Notes: generated by a model not told the origin, from the sequence alone. A DNA stretch of 64,000 nt from Bifidobacterium pluvialisilvae (GCF_019331695.1 NZ_JAHBBI010000003.1:1-64000), one strand, 5' to 3'; numbered from the stretch's first letter, positions 42,947-52,574 are shown. Made by a program: numbers and translations.

Positions 42947-43789
42947 TCATGCGGCGAAAAACTCGGCCACGGCCTTGGCGTCGGCATATCCGCGCCGGTA
43001 CATGAGGTTCAGCCCCTCATAGGACTTGTGCAGCGTGGAAAGCCCGTACAGGTCGGTGGGGGCGAGTATCAGCACCCGGCCCTCATCCTCGTATCGCTTC
43101 GCCAGCGCCACCTCGTCGTTGTACGTCCGGTATCGGTTCAGCAGCCGTTCCGCGGCCTCGGGGTAGGTGCGGCGGAGGATGGCGGCGGGCCCCTTGTCGC
43201 GTTTCTGCTCGCGCAGCACATCCTTCGGACGCGTGAGCACGACCACCACCTTGTCGCATCCGTCGTCGAACGCCTTCTGCACGGGGATCGGATCGGCGAT
43301 GCCGCCGTCGAAATACGGCACCCCGTCGACCACGTACGGCTCGCAGGCCACCGGTACGGCGCTCGACGCCTTGCAGATGTCGTAATCGTCCTGATGCATG
43401 CGCGACTTGGGGAAATAGTGCGGCAGGCCCGTCTCCGCCTCGGCCGCCACCACATAGTATTCGATGGGGCTGTTCTTCACGGCCTCGTAGTCGAGGGGGT
43501 CCTCGCCGTCGTGGTTCGACAGCGTGCCGTACACGTAGTCGAGATGCACGAAATTACGGTCGTGCACGAAATTATAGGTGCTCGCGTATTCACGGCGGAA
43601 CGCGTAGCCCGTGTAGAAACGGTACGTGCGGTTCTTCTGCTTCGAGAGCAGGCACGTCAGATTGGCGCTGCCCGCCGATACGCCGATGGCGTAATCGATG
43701 CGCACATCGTCCTCCAGCAGACGATCGACGACGCCCGCGCCGTAGATCGCGCGGAATCCGCCCCCGACGTCGATGATTCCCGTCTTCAT
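42947..43789 (-). CDS. Patatin-like phospholipase family protein
   Basis: A 280-residue protein. GGGFRAIYGAGV supplies the oxyanion hole, GVSAGS the nucleophile Ser38, and YFDGGIADP the Asp of the Ser-Asp dyad. Resembles bacterial YjjU-type patatins. Substrate unknown, acyl hydrolysis of lipids is likely. GGAAGGGAG precedes ATG 43789. Confidence 0.94.
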   Translation of the reverse strand: MKTGIIDVGGGFRAIYGAGVVDRLLEDDVRIDYAIGVSAGSANLTCLLSKQKNRTYRFYTGYAFRREYASTYNFVHDRNFVHLDYVYGTLSNHDGEDPLDYEAVKNSPIEYYVVAAEAETGLPHYFPKSRMHQDDYDICKASSAVPVACEPYVVDGVPYFDGGIADPIPVQKAFDDGCDKVVVVLTRPKDVLREQKRDKGPAAILRRTYPEAAERLLNRYRTYNDEVALAKRYEDEGRVLILAPTDLYGLSTLHKSYEGLNLMYRRGYADAKAVAEFFAA

Positions 43790-43901
43790 GACGACTCCCT
43801 TCCATGACGGTTCGTATGCCCGTCCGCCGCCGGCTGCATGACGGACGACGTCGAATCGAGACCGACCGATGCCCGTCCGCCGTTATGCGGTCGATGATAC
43901 G

Positions 43902-44678
43902 CTATTCGCCGAGCAGGGTGTGCGACAGTTCGACAATACGTTCGGAAGTGTCCGAATTGGCGATTTCGACCGAGCCGGGATGCGTGTCCTCGGCCAGTCC
44001 TCCCAGCGATTCGAGAATCACGCCGAGATGGTTGATCGTGCCCTCGTTGCCGTCGATGATGGCGGTGTGCGTGGGAAGCAGCTCGCGGAAATAGTCGCGG
44101 TAGAACACGAAATGCGTGCAGCCGAGCACCACGCTGTCGATGGAATCGAGGTCGTACCGGTCGAAATAGCCATGCAACGTGTCCATCACCAGATCGTGGT
44201 CGCCCAGCTCGCCGGCCTCGACGATGCGGACCAGTTCCGGGCACGGCTGCTTGCGGATGTCGTGTTCGGAATCGAACCGGTGCAGCAGGTCGGCGAACTT
44301 GCGCTCCTTCAGCGTCAGCGGCGTGGCGGCCACGATGACGTGCTGACGCACGCCGTGCCCGCGGTCGCAGGCCACCTTGAGCGCCGGCTCCATGCCGATG
44401 ATCGGGATGTCGTAGCGTTCGCGCAGATCGTTGACGGCGGCCGACGTGGCGGTGTTGCAGGCTACGACGATGGCCTTGACCCCCTGCCGCACGAACCGGT
44501 CGCAGATGTCGAAGCAGAAGCCGCGGATCTCCTCCGGCGGCCGCAGGCCATAGGGCGCGTGGGCGCTGTCGCCGAAATACAGCACCGACTCGTTCGGCAT
44601 GTCGTGGCGCAGCTGCCTGGCCACGGACAGTCCGCCGAGTCCGGAATCAAACACTCCGATGGGCGCGTTCGACGACAT
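43902..44678 (-). CDS. murI: Glutamate racemase
   Basis: A 258-residue racemase that supplies D-glutamate for peptidoglycan. [15 protein letters not shown] is the N-terminal motif; catalytic cysteines are in VACNTATS and LGCTHFVF. Cytosolic, cofactor-free. AAGGAGGACC precedes ATG 44678. It is divergent from dapF, another wall-precursor gene, with a 76-bp shared region. Confidence 0.97.
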   Translation of the reverse strand: MSSNAPIGVFDSGLGGLSVARQLRHDMPNESVLYFGDSAHAPYGLRPPEEIRGFCFDICDRFVRQGVKAIVVACNTATSAAVNDLRERYDIPIIGMEPALKVACDRGHGVRQHVIVAATPLTLKERKFADLLHRFDSEHDIRKQPCPELVRIVEAGELGDHDLVMDTLHGYFDRYDLDSIDSVVLGCTHFVFYRDYFRELLPTHTAIIDGNEGTINHLGVILESLGGLAEDTHPGSVEIANSDTSERIVELSHTLLGE

Positions 44679-44754
44679 ATGGTCCTCCTTGTGACGGGTT
44701 CTCGAGATAATCCCCTACAAGATTAGTCGTTTCACTGCCATAGTCTTGGGTTTC

Positions 44755-45675
44755 ATGAGCATTCCCCAGACTGTTTACAAAGGGCATGGCACCGGCAACG
44801 ACTTCGTCGTATACGCCGATGCCGACGGCGACCACGAACCGACCGAGGAGGAGATTCGTTTCCTCGACGACCGTCATTTCGGCGTCGGAGGCGACGGGTT
44901 GCTGCGGCTGACGCATCCGCGATACGTCTCCGACCTTGACGACGGACAGGTGGATGAGTTCGAGAAGGCGGGAGTGGACTGGTTCATGGACTACCGCAAC
45001 GCCGACGGCTCGCTCGCCGAGATGTGCGGCAACGGCACGCGTGTGACCGCCCTGTTCGCGCAGATGATGGGATACGCGGCGGGGCCGGGCGGCGAGCCGT
45101 TCCGGTTGGGCACGCGCGCCGGTGTGAAGACGCTCACCTCGTTGGGGGCGGTCGAGGGGCTGGGACGCAACGTGTTCCGCATCGACATGGGTGCATGGAA
45201 GTGCGCGGAGGAGAAGACGTTCACGGTAACGATTCCCGGACACGAAGGATCGGCCCGCGGCACGTTCGTCGACATGGGCAACCCGCATGTGGTCGCCGTG
45301 CTGGAGGACCGCAGCGGCAGTGGGCTCGCCGACGGCGCTACGCTGCCGGCGGTCGCGGACCTCGACCTCGCGGCCAAGCCGGTGGTCGACCCCGTGTTGG
45401 AATCCGACCAGAACGCGGAGTTCGTGCGCGTGGACGCCATCGACCGTAAAGCGAACCATGGTGTGGCGTTCATGCGGGTGAACGAGCGCGGCTGCGGCGA
45501 GACGCTCTCCTGCGGCACGGGCCTGTGCGCCACGGCGGTCACTCTGCGCAGGCTCGCCGGCATCGACGACTGGACGATCACCGTGCGCGGCGGCACGCTC
45601 ATGGTGCATGTGGATGACGGGCACGTGGAGCTCACCGGCGATGCCGCCATCGTCGGCAGGGTGGAGCTGCTGTAG
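44755..45675 (+). CDS. dapF: Diaminopimelate epimerase
   Basis: A 306-residue enzyme converting LL- to meso-diaminopimelate, used for lysine and in some species for the wall. Catalytic Cys91 is in MCGNGTR and Cys253 in SCGTGLCA; KGHGTGNDFVV is the N-terminal motif. ATG 44755 has no ribosome binding site but lies 10-12 bases after a possible CATAGT -10, so a leaderless transcript is likely. Confidence 0.96.
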   Translation: MSIPQTVYKGHGTGNDFVVYADADGDHEPTEEEIRFLDDRHFGVGGDGLLRLTHPRYVSDLDDGQVDEFEKAGVDWFMDYRNADGSLAEMCGNGTRVTALFAQMMGYAAGPGGEPFRLGTRAGVKTLTSLGAVEGLGRNVFRIDMGAWKCAEEKTFTVTIPGHEGSARGTFVDMGNPHVVAVLEDRSGSGLADGATLPAVADLDLAAKPVVDPVLESDQNAEFVRVDAIDRKANHGVAFMRVNERGCGETLSCGTGLCATAVTLRRLAGIDDWTITVRGGTLMVHVDDGHVELTGDAAIVGRVELL

Positions 45676-45708
45676 CGAAGTCGCCGTGGCCCAAGCCGCT
45701 GGGGCGGG

Positions 45709-45733
45709 GGTTCCGGGTGTGTGGCCCGGAACC
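45709..45733. terminator. Hairpin between convergent dapF and VKOR genes
   Basis: GGTTCCGGG and CCCGGAACC with a 7-nt loop, in the 71-bp space between two convergent genes. No T-run on either side. Confidence 0.5.
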
Positions 45734-45746
45734 TAATGCCTGGAGC

Positions 45747-46424
45747 CTAGAACCGGAGCAGGGAGACACCCTCGTTGAGCATGATGACGGTGACGAGGAC
45801 AAGCACCCAGACGACGTCGATCATGAGGTCGAGGTTGAGGCGGTAGTACGTGTCCAGGCCGCGGCGCAGGCCGCCGAGCGGACCGTCGGCGCGCGGCAGG
45901 TCCTGCGTCTGCACGCTCGCGTGCGAGAGCGCCATGAACTGGATGGTCGTGGAGAACATCAGCACCAGGCACCACGGGCACAGCGCGCGGATGACGAACA
46001 CCGACTGCGTGAACAGCCAGTATGCGTAGAAGAGCGCGGCCAGGCCGCCCAGCCATGTGCAGATGGCGAACCAGCGGGGCACGGCCACGCGTGCGAGGCC
46101 GATGACGGCAACGGTGACGAATACGGCCTCGGCGGCGATGCCGAAGAACGCGTTCGGATAGCTCAGGTCGCCGAGGTGGATGATCTCCGCCTGCCAGCTC
46201 TGCGCCACCGTGGAGCAGGAGACCACGGAGTTCACGTCGCAGTCGAGCTTGACGTCGGGGTTGCGGGCCAGATGCAGCGTCTCGGCCGAGAGCACGAACG
46301 ACACGCCGAGCGCCACGAGCGACATGACCAGCATGACGAGATAGGTCCATGTGGCGCCGTGCCGCCATCCCCGCGGTGTTCCCCGGTAGCCATCCGCCTG
46401 GTAGTCGTCCACCATCGTCGTCAT
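45747..46424 (-). CDS. Vitamin K epoxide reductase (VKOR) family protein
   Basis: A 225-residue membrane protein of four or five helices. DCDVNSVVSCSTV holds the loop cysteines and ALCPWC the CXXC redox pair. Bacterial VKORs reoxidise DsbA-type partners for disulfide formation outside the cell. No thioredoxin domain is fused and no DsbA gene adjoins. ATG 46424 is supported by AGGGGGA. Confidence 0.94.
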   Translation of the reverse strand: MTTMVDDYQADGYRGTPRGWRHGATWTYLVMLVMSLVALGVSFVLSAETLHLARNPDVKLDCDVNSVVSCSTVAQSWQAEIIHLGDLSYPNAFFGIAAEAVFVTVAVIGLARVAVPRWFAICTWLGGLAALFYAYWLFTQSVFVIRALCPWCLVLMFSTTIQFMALSHASVQTQDLPRADGPLGGLRRGLDTYYRLNLDLMIDVVWVLVLVTVIMLNEGVSLLRF

Positions 46425-46566
46425 CGTCTCGTCCCCCTGACGTCCGTCGGCGCCGTCCATGGGCGGCGCCCGTGAAGGTGTCCGCCGCGCATCGTCATGC
46501 CATTGCAGGGCATGATGTCATCGCGACTGACGTGTATTTATGACGCCAACAGCTTACGATAGTGAT

Positions 46567-47439
46567 ATGACTGCACGAAACGTAACGAACGCCGGCTGGG
46601 ATCTGCACTGCCACAGCGCATACTCCGACGGCACCGAATCACCGGAGGGACTGGTTCTCGAGGCGCGCCGGCGGGGACTCGCGGGCGTCGGCATCACCGA
46701 CCACGACACGTGGGCCGGCTGGGACGAGGCGGAGGAGGCGAGCCGCCGTTATGGCGTGCCGCTGGTGCGGGGCACGGAGATCACCGCCGACGTGGACGGC
46801 ATTTGCGTGCATATGCTCGGTCTGCTGTATTCACCGGACGACGAGGTGCTGCGCTCCCTGTTCGAGACCACGCGCGAGAACCGCACGAAACGCATGAAGA
46901 AGATGGTGGAGAACCTGTCCGCCGACTTTCCCATCACATGGGACGACGTGATCGCGCAGGTGAAGGAGGGGGAGGCGACGACCATAGGCCGGCCGCATAT
47001 CGCCGACGCCATGGTGGCGTTGGGGTTCTTCCCGAACCGTTCCGCCGCGTTCGCGGGCACCATCAACAAGAACGGCCCGTATTACGTGCCGATAGTCTCG
47101 CCGGATGCGAGGACGGTGGTCGAGGCGGTCAAGCATGCGGGCGGCGTCGCCGTCATCGCGCACCCTGCGGCCACCTCGCGCAACAAGCGCATCCTCACCG
47201 ATGAGCATATCGCCGGTCTTGCGCAGGCCGGACTGGATGGTCTCGAGGTGTTCCATCGCGACAACTCCCCCGAACAGCAGCAGCGTCTGCTGGGGCTGGC
47301 CCGGGACCTGCATCTGCTGACCACCGGAGGTTCCGACTGGCATGGCGCGGGCAAGCCGAACGTCATGGGGGAGAACACGACCGATGCCGCGACGGTGGAG
47401 GAGATCGCGCGCCGGGGTGCCATCGGCATCGTGCGGTAG
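46567..47439 (+). CDS. PHP domain phosphoesterase
   Basis: A 290-residue protein. Metal-binding motifs HCHSAYSDGT, GITDHDTWAG, RGTEITA, VIAHPAA and GGSDWHG are all present, matching the RNase AM/3',5'-nucleotide phosphatase (YciV-like) PHP group. Likely a cytosolic manganese-dependent phosphatase or exonuclease. Start at ATG 46567 is probably leaderless: TACGAT lies at -14 to -9 relative to it. ATG 46540 is an alternative. Confidence 0.9.
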   Translation: MTARNVTNAGWDLHCHSAYSDGTESPEGLVLEARRRGLAGVGITDHDTWAGWDEAEEASRRYGVPLVRGTEITADVDGICVHMLGLLYSPDDEVLRSLFETTRENRTKRMKKMVENLSADFPITWDDVIAQVKEGEATTIGRPHIADAMVALGFFPNRSAAFAGTINKNGPYYVPIVSPDARTVVEAVKHAGGVAVIAHPAATSRNKRILTDEHIAGLAQAGLDGLEVFHRDNSPEQQQRLLGLARDLHLLTTGGSDWHGAGKPNVMGENTTDAATVEEIARRGAIGIVR

Positions 47440-47472
47440 GCCGGGCCGTCCCCGGTCTTGGCGAAACCGAAA

Positions 47473-47494
47473 CGGCCCCCGCAAGCGGGGGCCG
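47473..47494. terminator. Bidirectional hairpin between PHP and DUF3107 genes
   Basis: Ten-base arms CGGCCCCCGC / GCGGGGGCCG with a two-base apparent gap between them. It sits between convergent genes. Confidence 0.75.
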
Positions 47495-47504
47495 AGGGTT
47501 GGGG

Positions 47505-47732
47505 TCAGTTCAGTGCGCCGAATCCAACCGGATGAGAAGTATCCGAGCCCACGATGGCGTAGCCGATGGCCTTGCCGGGGATGACGATGCGGCGGCCCTT
47601 CGTGTCGGTGAGGTCCACGACCTCGCCGTTCTTCACGGCCTCGCTGATCGCGGCGCTGACCTCGTCCGCGGACTTGTCGGTGGCGAAGCTCACCGGGCGG
47701 GTGACGTTCTGAATGCCGATCTCGACGTCCAT
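47505..47732 (-). CDS. DUF3107 family protein
   Basis: A 75-residue protein of the actinobacterial DUF3107 family (mycobacterial Rv3208A/TB9.4 type). It begins MDVEIGIQNVTRPVSF and holds GRRIVIPGKAIGYA. Function unknown. AAGGAGGAATC precedes ATG 47732; a longer reading to 47774 lacks such a site. It follows the phosphotransferase-like gene on the same strand by 54 bp. Confidence 0.92.
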   Translation of the reverse strand: MDVEIGIQNVTRPVSFATDKSADEVSAAISEAVKNGEVVDLTDTKGRRIVIPGKAIGYAIVGSDTSHPVGFGALN

Positions 47733-47786
47733 GATTCCTCCTTGGCCGTATGGCCGGTTGCTGGTTATCAACACTATTACCGGATT

Positions 47787-49283
47787 CTAGCGATTCCCGT
47801 CGGATCCGTCCGAATCGTCCGTAGGCTCTTCGCTGTCGGCGTCAACGGCGTCCGGGGTCCCGCCGTCGGATGCGTCGCCGATCAGCGAGACGTAGCCGGT
47901 CGGATGGCCGCCCACGTGGTTGTCGTCGGGGGCCTCCACGGTTGCGCCGCCGTCGGGGGCGATGTTGCCCTCGTCGTCGAAGTCCGCCTCGGTCAGCCTC
48001 GGCAGGGCCACGGTCCGCGTGTCGTCGCTTTTCACGTCGGGCGGCGTCACCACGTCGGTCTTGGACTCCGGTGCCTGCGGGTGCGCGTCGGTCGGCTCGT
48101 CCAATAGGGGACGCTGGCGCCTGGTTTTCGGCGGGAACGACGTCTGCGCGGCATCGCGGTCCCGACGGTCGTCCTGCGGGGTGTTCCGTGGTTCGGCGGC
48201 AGGTGCCGGCCCGGGACGGTCCGCACGCCGCCCGGCTTGCCGGTCGTCCTGTGCGTCGTTCTCCAGCAGTGTGCCCACGGTGATCGTGGAAGGATGGCGT
48301 TCGGACTTCTTGGAGTCGCCCTGCGGCGCGAGTTTGGACGCCCGCACGGAAAGCTGGTGGGCGAGCCGCTCCACCTGTGCCTTGAACTCGATGATCCTGT
48401 CGTTGTCGGCGCGGTCGAGCGCCCGGATGAAGTCGCCCACCTGCTCCATCTGCAGCCACAGGCTGGCCCGCAGCATGATGAGGTCGTCGAGCCGGGATCC
48501 GATCAGCCGCGCGTAGGCGGACAGCACGTTGTTGCGGCGCTTGGAGTCGAGCCGGCTGAAGATCCAGGCCAGGTCACGCGCCGGGTCGTTGACCTGCATG
48601 TTGCTCCAGTGGTAGATGGCGTTGAGACCGGTGCTCGAGAACAGTATGTCGCCGTCGTCGAATCCGCCGTGCACCGGGCAGGTGTGGAACGCCCACAGTC
48701 CCTCGGTGGCCACGATGCGGTCCCAGCTCGACGTGATCTCGTCGGGGACATGGCCCGCCTCCTTCAGACGGGCGATCCACGAGACCAGCTGGTTCCTGAT
48801 CTGCATGGAGGAGAATGACGGGTACCGCTCCTTTTCGAGGAACGCCGGACGCAGACGGTGGATGGCGCCGATGGCCGTGCCCACGGAGACGCATTGGCTT
48901 TCGGTCAACTGGTCGAGCGGGGTGGCGAACCCCTCGTTGTGCACGGTGATGAGCACGGCGGTGGAGCCGGTGGGACCGTTGGCGTGCTCGCCCGACTGGA
49001 ACGCCACGGTGCGTTCCAGCGCGAAGCCCAGTCCCGCGGGCTCCTTGGCGCGAAGCAATGCGGCCGATGAATCCGCGCGGGTCAGCAGCAGCTTCTTCCC
49101 GGCCGTAGTGTCGGACACGCTGACGTCGAACTCCCGGCCCGTGGTGTCGGTGACCACGGCCGTATCGATGCCGTCGGCGCCGGAGAGCGGATACTGCTCG
49201 GATTCACGCGTGCTGGCCACGGCGAGATTCGGCATGGCGGCGGATGCAAGAGCTGCCAAGGTAAATACTGAACGTTCACTCAC
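47787..49283 (-). CDS. Phosphotransferase-fold protein with degenerate active site and acidic tail
   Basis: A 498-residue protein. Residues about 1-320 resemble APH/macrolide phosphotransferases, with LTRADSSAALLRAKEPAGL early and NDPARDLAWIF after the catalytic loop. The loop reads HGGFDDGDILF where HGD and Asn are expected, and YHWS replaces IDW, so catalytic Asp, Asn and metal Asp positions all look altered. The rest is a long, acidic Asp/Pro/Ser-rich disordered tail. GTG 49283 or 49292 is the start; neither has a strong site. It is divergent from the UvrD-like helicase gene. Confidence 0.75.
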   Translation of the reverse strand: MSERSVFTLAALASAAMPNLAVASTRESEQYPLSGADGIDTAVVTDTTGREFDVSVSDTTAGKKLLLTRADSSAALLRAKEPAGLGFALERTVAFQSGEHANGPTGSTAVLITVHNEGFATPLDQLTESQCVSVGTAIGAIHRLRPAFLEKERYPSFSSMQIRNQLVSWIARLKEAGHVPDEITSSWDRIVATEGLWAFHTCPVHGGFDDGDILFSSTGLNAIYHWSNMQVNDPARDLAWIFSRLDSKRRNNVLSAYARLIGSRLDDLIMLRASLWLQMEQVGDFIRALDRADNDRIIEFKAQVERLAHQLSVRASKLAPQGDSKKSERHPSTITVGTLLENDAQDDRQAGRRADRPGPAPAAEPRNTPQDDRRDRDAAQTSFPPKTRRQRPLLDEPTDAHPQAPESKTDVVTPPDVKSDDTRTVALPRLTEADFDDEGNIAPDGGATVEAPDDNHVGGHPTGYVSLIGDASDGGTPDAVDADSEEPTDDSDGSDGNR

Positions 49284-49344
49284 GTGTCCCACTCTAATGC
49301 ACGTCGGCTTCCGATTCGTTCAGGAAACCTGCAAGAATGGGCAT

Positions 49345-50841
49345 GTGAACACAACAGGCGAGGAAATTCTCCAGGGACTCGACGAGGCGCAGACCGCGGC
49401 CGCGCGCGCCGTCGACGGCCCCGTGCGCATCATGGCGGGCGCGGGCGCGGGCAAGACCCGCACCATCACACGCCGCATAGCCTACGCATGCGCCACCGGG
49501 GCGTGGAACCCGATGGGAAGCCTCGCCGTCACCTTCTCGGTGAAGGCCGCGGCGGAGATGCGTTCCCGTCTGGCGGCGCTCGGCGTGCCACAGGTGAAGG
49601 CGGCGACGTTCCATTCCGCCGCGCTGAAGCAGCTGCGTCGCGTATGGCCCGAGCTGAGCGAGGCGTACTTCCCGGCCATCCTCGAGGATCCGAGGGAGGT
49701 CGTGGCCGCCGCCTATACGCGGGTGACGGGCGAGACGGGCGTCGATCCGATGATCGTCCGCGCGTTGCTTGCGGAGATCAATTGGACGAAGGTGTCGCTG
49801 ATCGCCCCCGAGGACTACGAACGCGTGTGCGCGGCCACGCATCGGATACCGCCCGCGGAGCTGGACGCCGGACGCATGGCGGACGTCATCACGGCGTACG
49901 AGCAGACGAAGACGGGACGCAACCGCATCGACTTCAATGACATCCTGCTCATGGCCTGCCACGTGCTCGAGCATTTCGAGGAGCAGGCGGCCTCGATCCG
50001 TTCCGGGGTCCGTTGGGTCACCGTCGACGAATACCAGGACGTCTCCCCGCTGCAGCACCGGCTGCTGAAACTGTGGATGGGGGAGCGGGACTCCCTGTGC
50101 GTGGTCGGCGATCCGGCGCAGACCATCTACTCGTTCGCCGGGGCCACCAGCTACTATCTGCTGAATTTCGGCGACGAGTTCCGTTCGCTGAACGCCGACG
50201 TCAAACTGGAGACGGACTACCGTTCCACCCCGCAGATCGTGCGCTACGCCAACAGGGTGCTGTCCGCCGCGGCCTGCGCCGACGACTATCTCGACCTTCG
50301 TTCGGGCCGCGACCCCGGCAGAAGGATGATGTGCTCCTCCTACGACACCGACGAGAAGGAGGCGCAAGGGGTGGCGAGGAAGATCGCCGCACTGGTGGAC
50401 CGTGGCGTCGATCCCGGCGACATCGCCGTGCTCATGCGCATCAACGCGCAGGGGGCGATGGTCCGTGCGGCGTTGTCCCGGCTGCGAATCCGCTCGCGGG
50501 TGCGCACCGAATACGGGCAGAGCGAGGCGTCGCTCCTCGACTCGTCCGGTGCGGCGGCTCGGGCGGCCGCGGCCGACATCGCCGCCGGCCCCGCCGGAGC
50601 CGTCAGCATCTCCACCATTCACGCCGCCAAGGGTCTGGAATGGCGGCACGTGTTCATCATCGGATGCTCGGAAGGGCTGATGCCGTTCGGCTCGCCCGCG
50701 CCGGGGGAGCTTCTCGAGGAGGAGCGGCGGCTCATGTACGTGGCCGTCACCCGCGGCGAGGACACCGTGGACCTTTCCTTCGCCGCGGCCAAGGACGCCG
50801 CAAGTATGCAGCGCCGTACCCCGAGTCGTTTCCTCAGATAG
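49345..50841 (+). CDS. Compact UvrD/Rep-family DNA helicase
   Basis: A 498-residue superfamily 1A helicase. Walker A AGAGAGKT has Lys37; VDEYQDVSP is motif II, GDPAQTIYSFAGA motif III, DYRSTPQIV motif IV, STIHAAKGLEWRHVF motif V and YVAVTRGED motif VI. UvrD and Rep are near 670-730 residues; here motif IV-side sequence (about 360-400) runs into motif V within about 40 residues, so the 2B domain is missing, and there is no HRDC or C-terminal tail. GTG 49345 has no ribosome binding site; a -10-like AAGAAT lies 6 bases upstream, so it may be leaderless. Confidence 0.88.
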   Translation: MNTTGEEILQGLDEAQTAAARAVDGPVRIMAGAGAGKTRTITRRIAYACATGAWNPMGSLAVTFSVKAAAEMRSRLAALGVPQVKAATFHSAALKQLRRVWPELSEAYFPAILEDPREVVAAAYTRVTGETGVDPMIVRALLAEINWTKVSLIAPEDYERVCAATHRIPPAELDAGRMADVITAYEQTKTGRNRIDFNDILLMACHVLEHFEEQAASIRSGVRWVTVDEYQDVSPLQHRLLKLWMGERDSLCVVGDPAQTIYSFAGATSYYLLNFGDEFRSLNADVKLETDYRSTPQIVRYANRVLSAAACADDYLDLRSGRDPGRRMMCSSYDTDEKEAQGVARKIAALVDRGVDPGDIAVLMRINAQGAMVRAALSRLRIRSRVRTEYGQSEASLLDSSGAAARAAAADIAAGPAGAVSISTIHAAKGLEWRHVFIIGCSEGLMPFGSPAPGELLEEERRLMYVAVTRGEDTVDLSFAAAKDAASMQRRTPSRFLR

Positions 50842-50862
50842 TCGTTGCCGAGTCGGGCGTGC

Positions 50863-50942
50863 GGCGGCGGGTTGTTGACGCACTAGGCGGTCGGCGGCGG
50901 GTTGTTGCCGTGCTAGGCGGTCGGCGGGTTGTTGTCACGCCG
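50863..50942. repeat. Three tandem copies of about 33 bp
   Basis: GGCGGCGGGTTGTTG and GGCGGTCGGCGGCGGGTTGTTG units recur with GCTAGGCGG between them, the last one shortened. They begin 20 bp after the helicase stop codon. Confidence 0.8.
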
Positions 50943-50961
50943 GGCGAGCGATAATCTGCCT

Positions 50962-51066
50962 TGTCATTCTGAGCGAGCGTAAGCGAGTCGAAGAATCTTT
51001 AATCTTTTGCCATGACAAACAAAGATCCTTCGACTCCGGACTCCGTCCTCCGCTCAGGATGACACA
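50962..51066. repeat. TCAGGATGACA-family intergenic repeat
   Basis: GTCATTCTGAGCGAGCG and CCGCTCAGGATGACA form an inverted pair around a loop with CGAAGAATCTTT and AAAGATCCTTCG. Same family as 37728-37975 and 31711-31780. It lies between convergent genes. Confidence 0.85.
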
Positions 51067-51110
51067 GGGCGGGCCTTCGCGGCCGTTCACCCGGGACGGC
51101 GGAAGGCGGG

Positions 51111-52574
51111 TCAGTTGCCGCCGTCGCTCCCTTTGTCGTTGTCGCCGCCGTTGTTCTCGTCAAGGAGCTTGCTGAGTTCGGCGTCCCAATCCACCGAAGT
51201 GCCGGGGCGGGACCCGTCGGCGGCGCTCCTGGCCTGGGACCCGTCGCCGGCCGGCTTGTCGTCCGTGAACGTCGGCAGCAGGTCGGGATGCCCCCACCTG
51301 CGGTCGCGCTCCGCGGCGCCTTCGGCCGTGGTGATGGATTCCCACAGCCCTGCGGCCTCGCGCAGTCGCTTCGGACGGAGCTTGAGCCCCAGCAGCGATT
51401 CGAACGTCAGTTCCGCCGGTCCGCCGACGGCGCGTTCGCGCCGCATCATCTCGCGCAGCTGCTCGATATGCGGCAGATGGGCCATGCCGGCACGCCACAC
51501 CACGCAGTCGACCCAGCCCTCGACCAGGGCGAGCAGCGTCTCGAGGCTGTCGAGCGCCTCCTTCTGCTCGGGAGAGTCGCTGATGCCGACCTTGGCGAGG
51601 TTCACCGCGCCGGCGATGGACTCGGGATTCATGGCCTCGGCCTCGCGCAGCTGCTCCTCCATGGCGTCGAGGTCGATGGAGATGCCGCGCGCGTATTTGC
51701 CGATCAGCGCCTCGAAACGGGGCATCAGCCACGGCACGGAGGCGTAGAGGCGGGCGTGGGCCACCTCATGCAGGGCGAGGAACCCCATGACCTCGGCCCT
51801 GTCGATCTCCAGCTCCTTGGCGTAGGCGTCGATGTTCTCGGGGATCAGCGCGCCGGCCGGGTTCTTCAGCAAGGCGATGCCCTGGTCGAAGCTGCCGTGC
51901 ACCTCGCTGGAGAGGTTGCCGGCCGCCTGGCCCAGCTGCATGGCGAACGAGGTGTTGCCCAGCAGCTTCATCAGCATGGCCGGGTCCTTGAGGTCGTCGG
52001 GAATCGGAATCGGCACGGGCCCGGCGAACATGCCGGACACCTCGCCGTCGATCGCGCCGCCGAGACGTTCGGACAGCACCGAGGCCAACGCGTCGTTCAT
52101 CGACTCGGCCACCGGCGCGGCGAACGACGCCCACGAGGGCAGCGTGCGCTCCACCCATTCGGCGCGGGTGAGCACATCGGCCTGTCCCTTGACCGGATCG
52201 AATTCGGTGACGGTGTCGAGCCACAGGTTCGCCTCGCTCAGCGACTGCCGGGCCGCCGCGCCGTCCTCGGCGCTGACCATCGATGCGGAGCCGGCCTCGC
52301 GGGTCTTGTTCAGGGCGATGGACTGGGCGAGCTTCACGTTGATCGGCCCCTCCTCCATCGTGCGATGCACGTCGCCCGCGGTGTTGAGGCCTCCCGCCGT
52401 CAGCGCCTCCGCCAGCGAACGGACCTCCGACGGCTTGGGCAGCCCCTCGACCCCCTGGCTCATGATCTGGTCGCGAATCGATTCGGGCAGCGCGGAAAAC
52501 TGCTTCCACGCCATTTCCCCCTGAACCGGGCCGAAGGAGTCGATAAGCCACTGATGCAGTTCGTTGTCTTCCAT
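51111..52574 (-). CDS. Zinc-dependent metalloprotease family protein (DUF2342 type)
   Basis: A 487-residue soluble protein of the actinobacterial family that includes mycobacterial Rv3195. HEVAH near residue 269 (LALHEVAHARLYASV) is the zinc motif; LEGWVDCVVW further on may give the third ligand Glu. The C-terminus is an acidic, Gly/Ser/Asp-rich tail. ATG 52574 is preceded by GAAGGT, weak. It is divergent from the Lon-like gene, as in mycobacteria. Confidence 0.87.
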   Translation of the reverse strand: MEDNELHQWLIDSFGPVQGEMAWKQFSALPESIRDQIMSQGVEGLPKPSEVRSLAEALTAGGLNTAGDVHRTMEEGPINVKLAQSIALNKTREAGSASMVSAEDGAAARQSLSEANLWLDTVTEFDPVKGQADVLTRAEWVERTLPSWASFAAPVAESMNDALASVLSERLGGAIDGEVSGMFAGPVPIPIPDDLKDPAMLMKLLGNTSFAMQLGQAAGNLSSEVHGSFDQGIALLKNPAGALIPENIDAYAKELEIDRAEVMGFLALHEVAHARLYASVPWLMPRFEALIGKYARGISIDLDAMEEQLREAEAMNPESIAGAVNLAKVGISDSPEQKEALDSLETLLALVEGWVDCVVWRAGMAHLPHIEQLREMMRRERAVGGPAELTFESLLGLKLRPKRLREAAGLWESITTAEGAAERDRRWGHPDLLPTFTDDKPAGDGSQARSAADGSRPGTSVDWDAELSKLLDENNGGDNDKGSDGGN

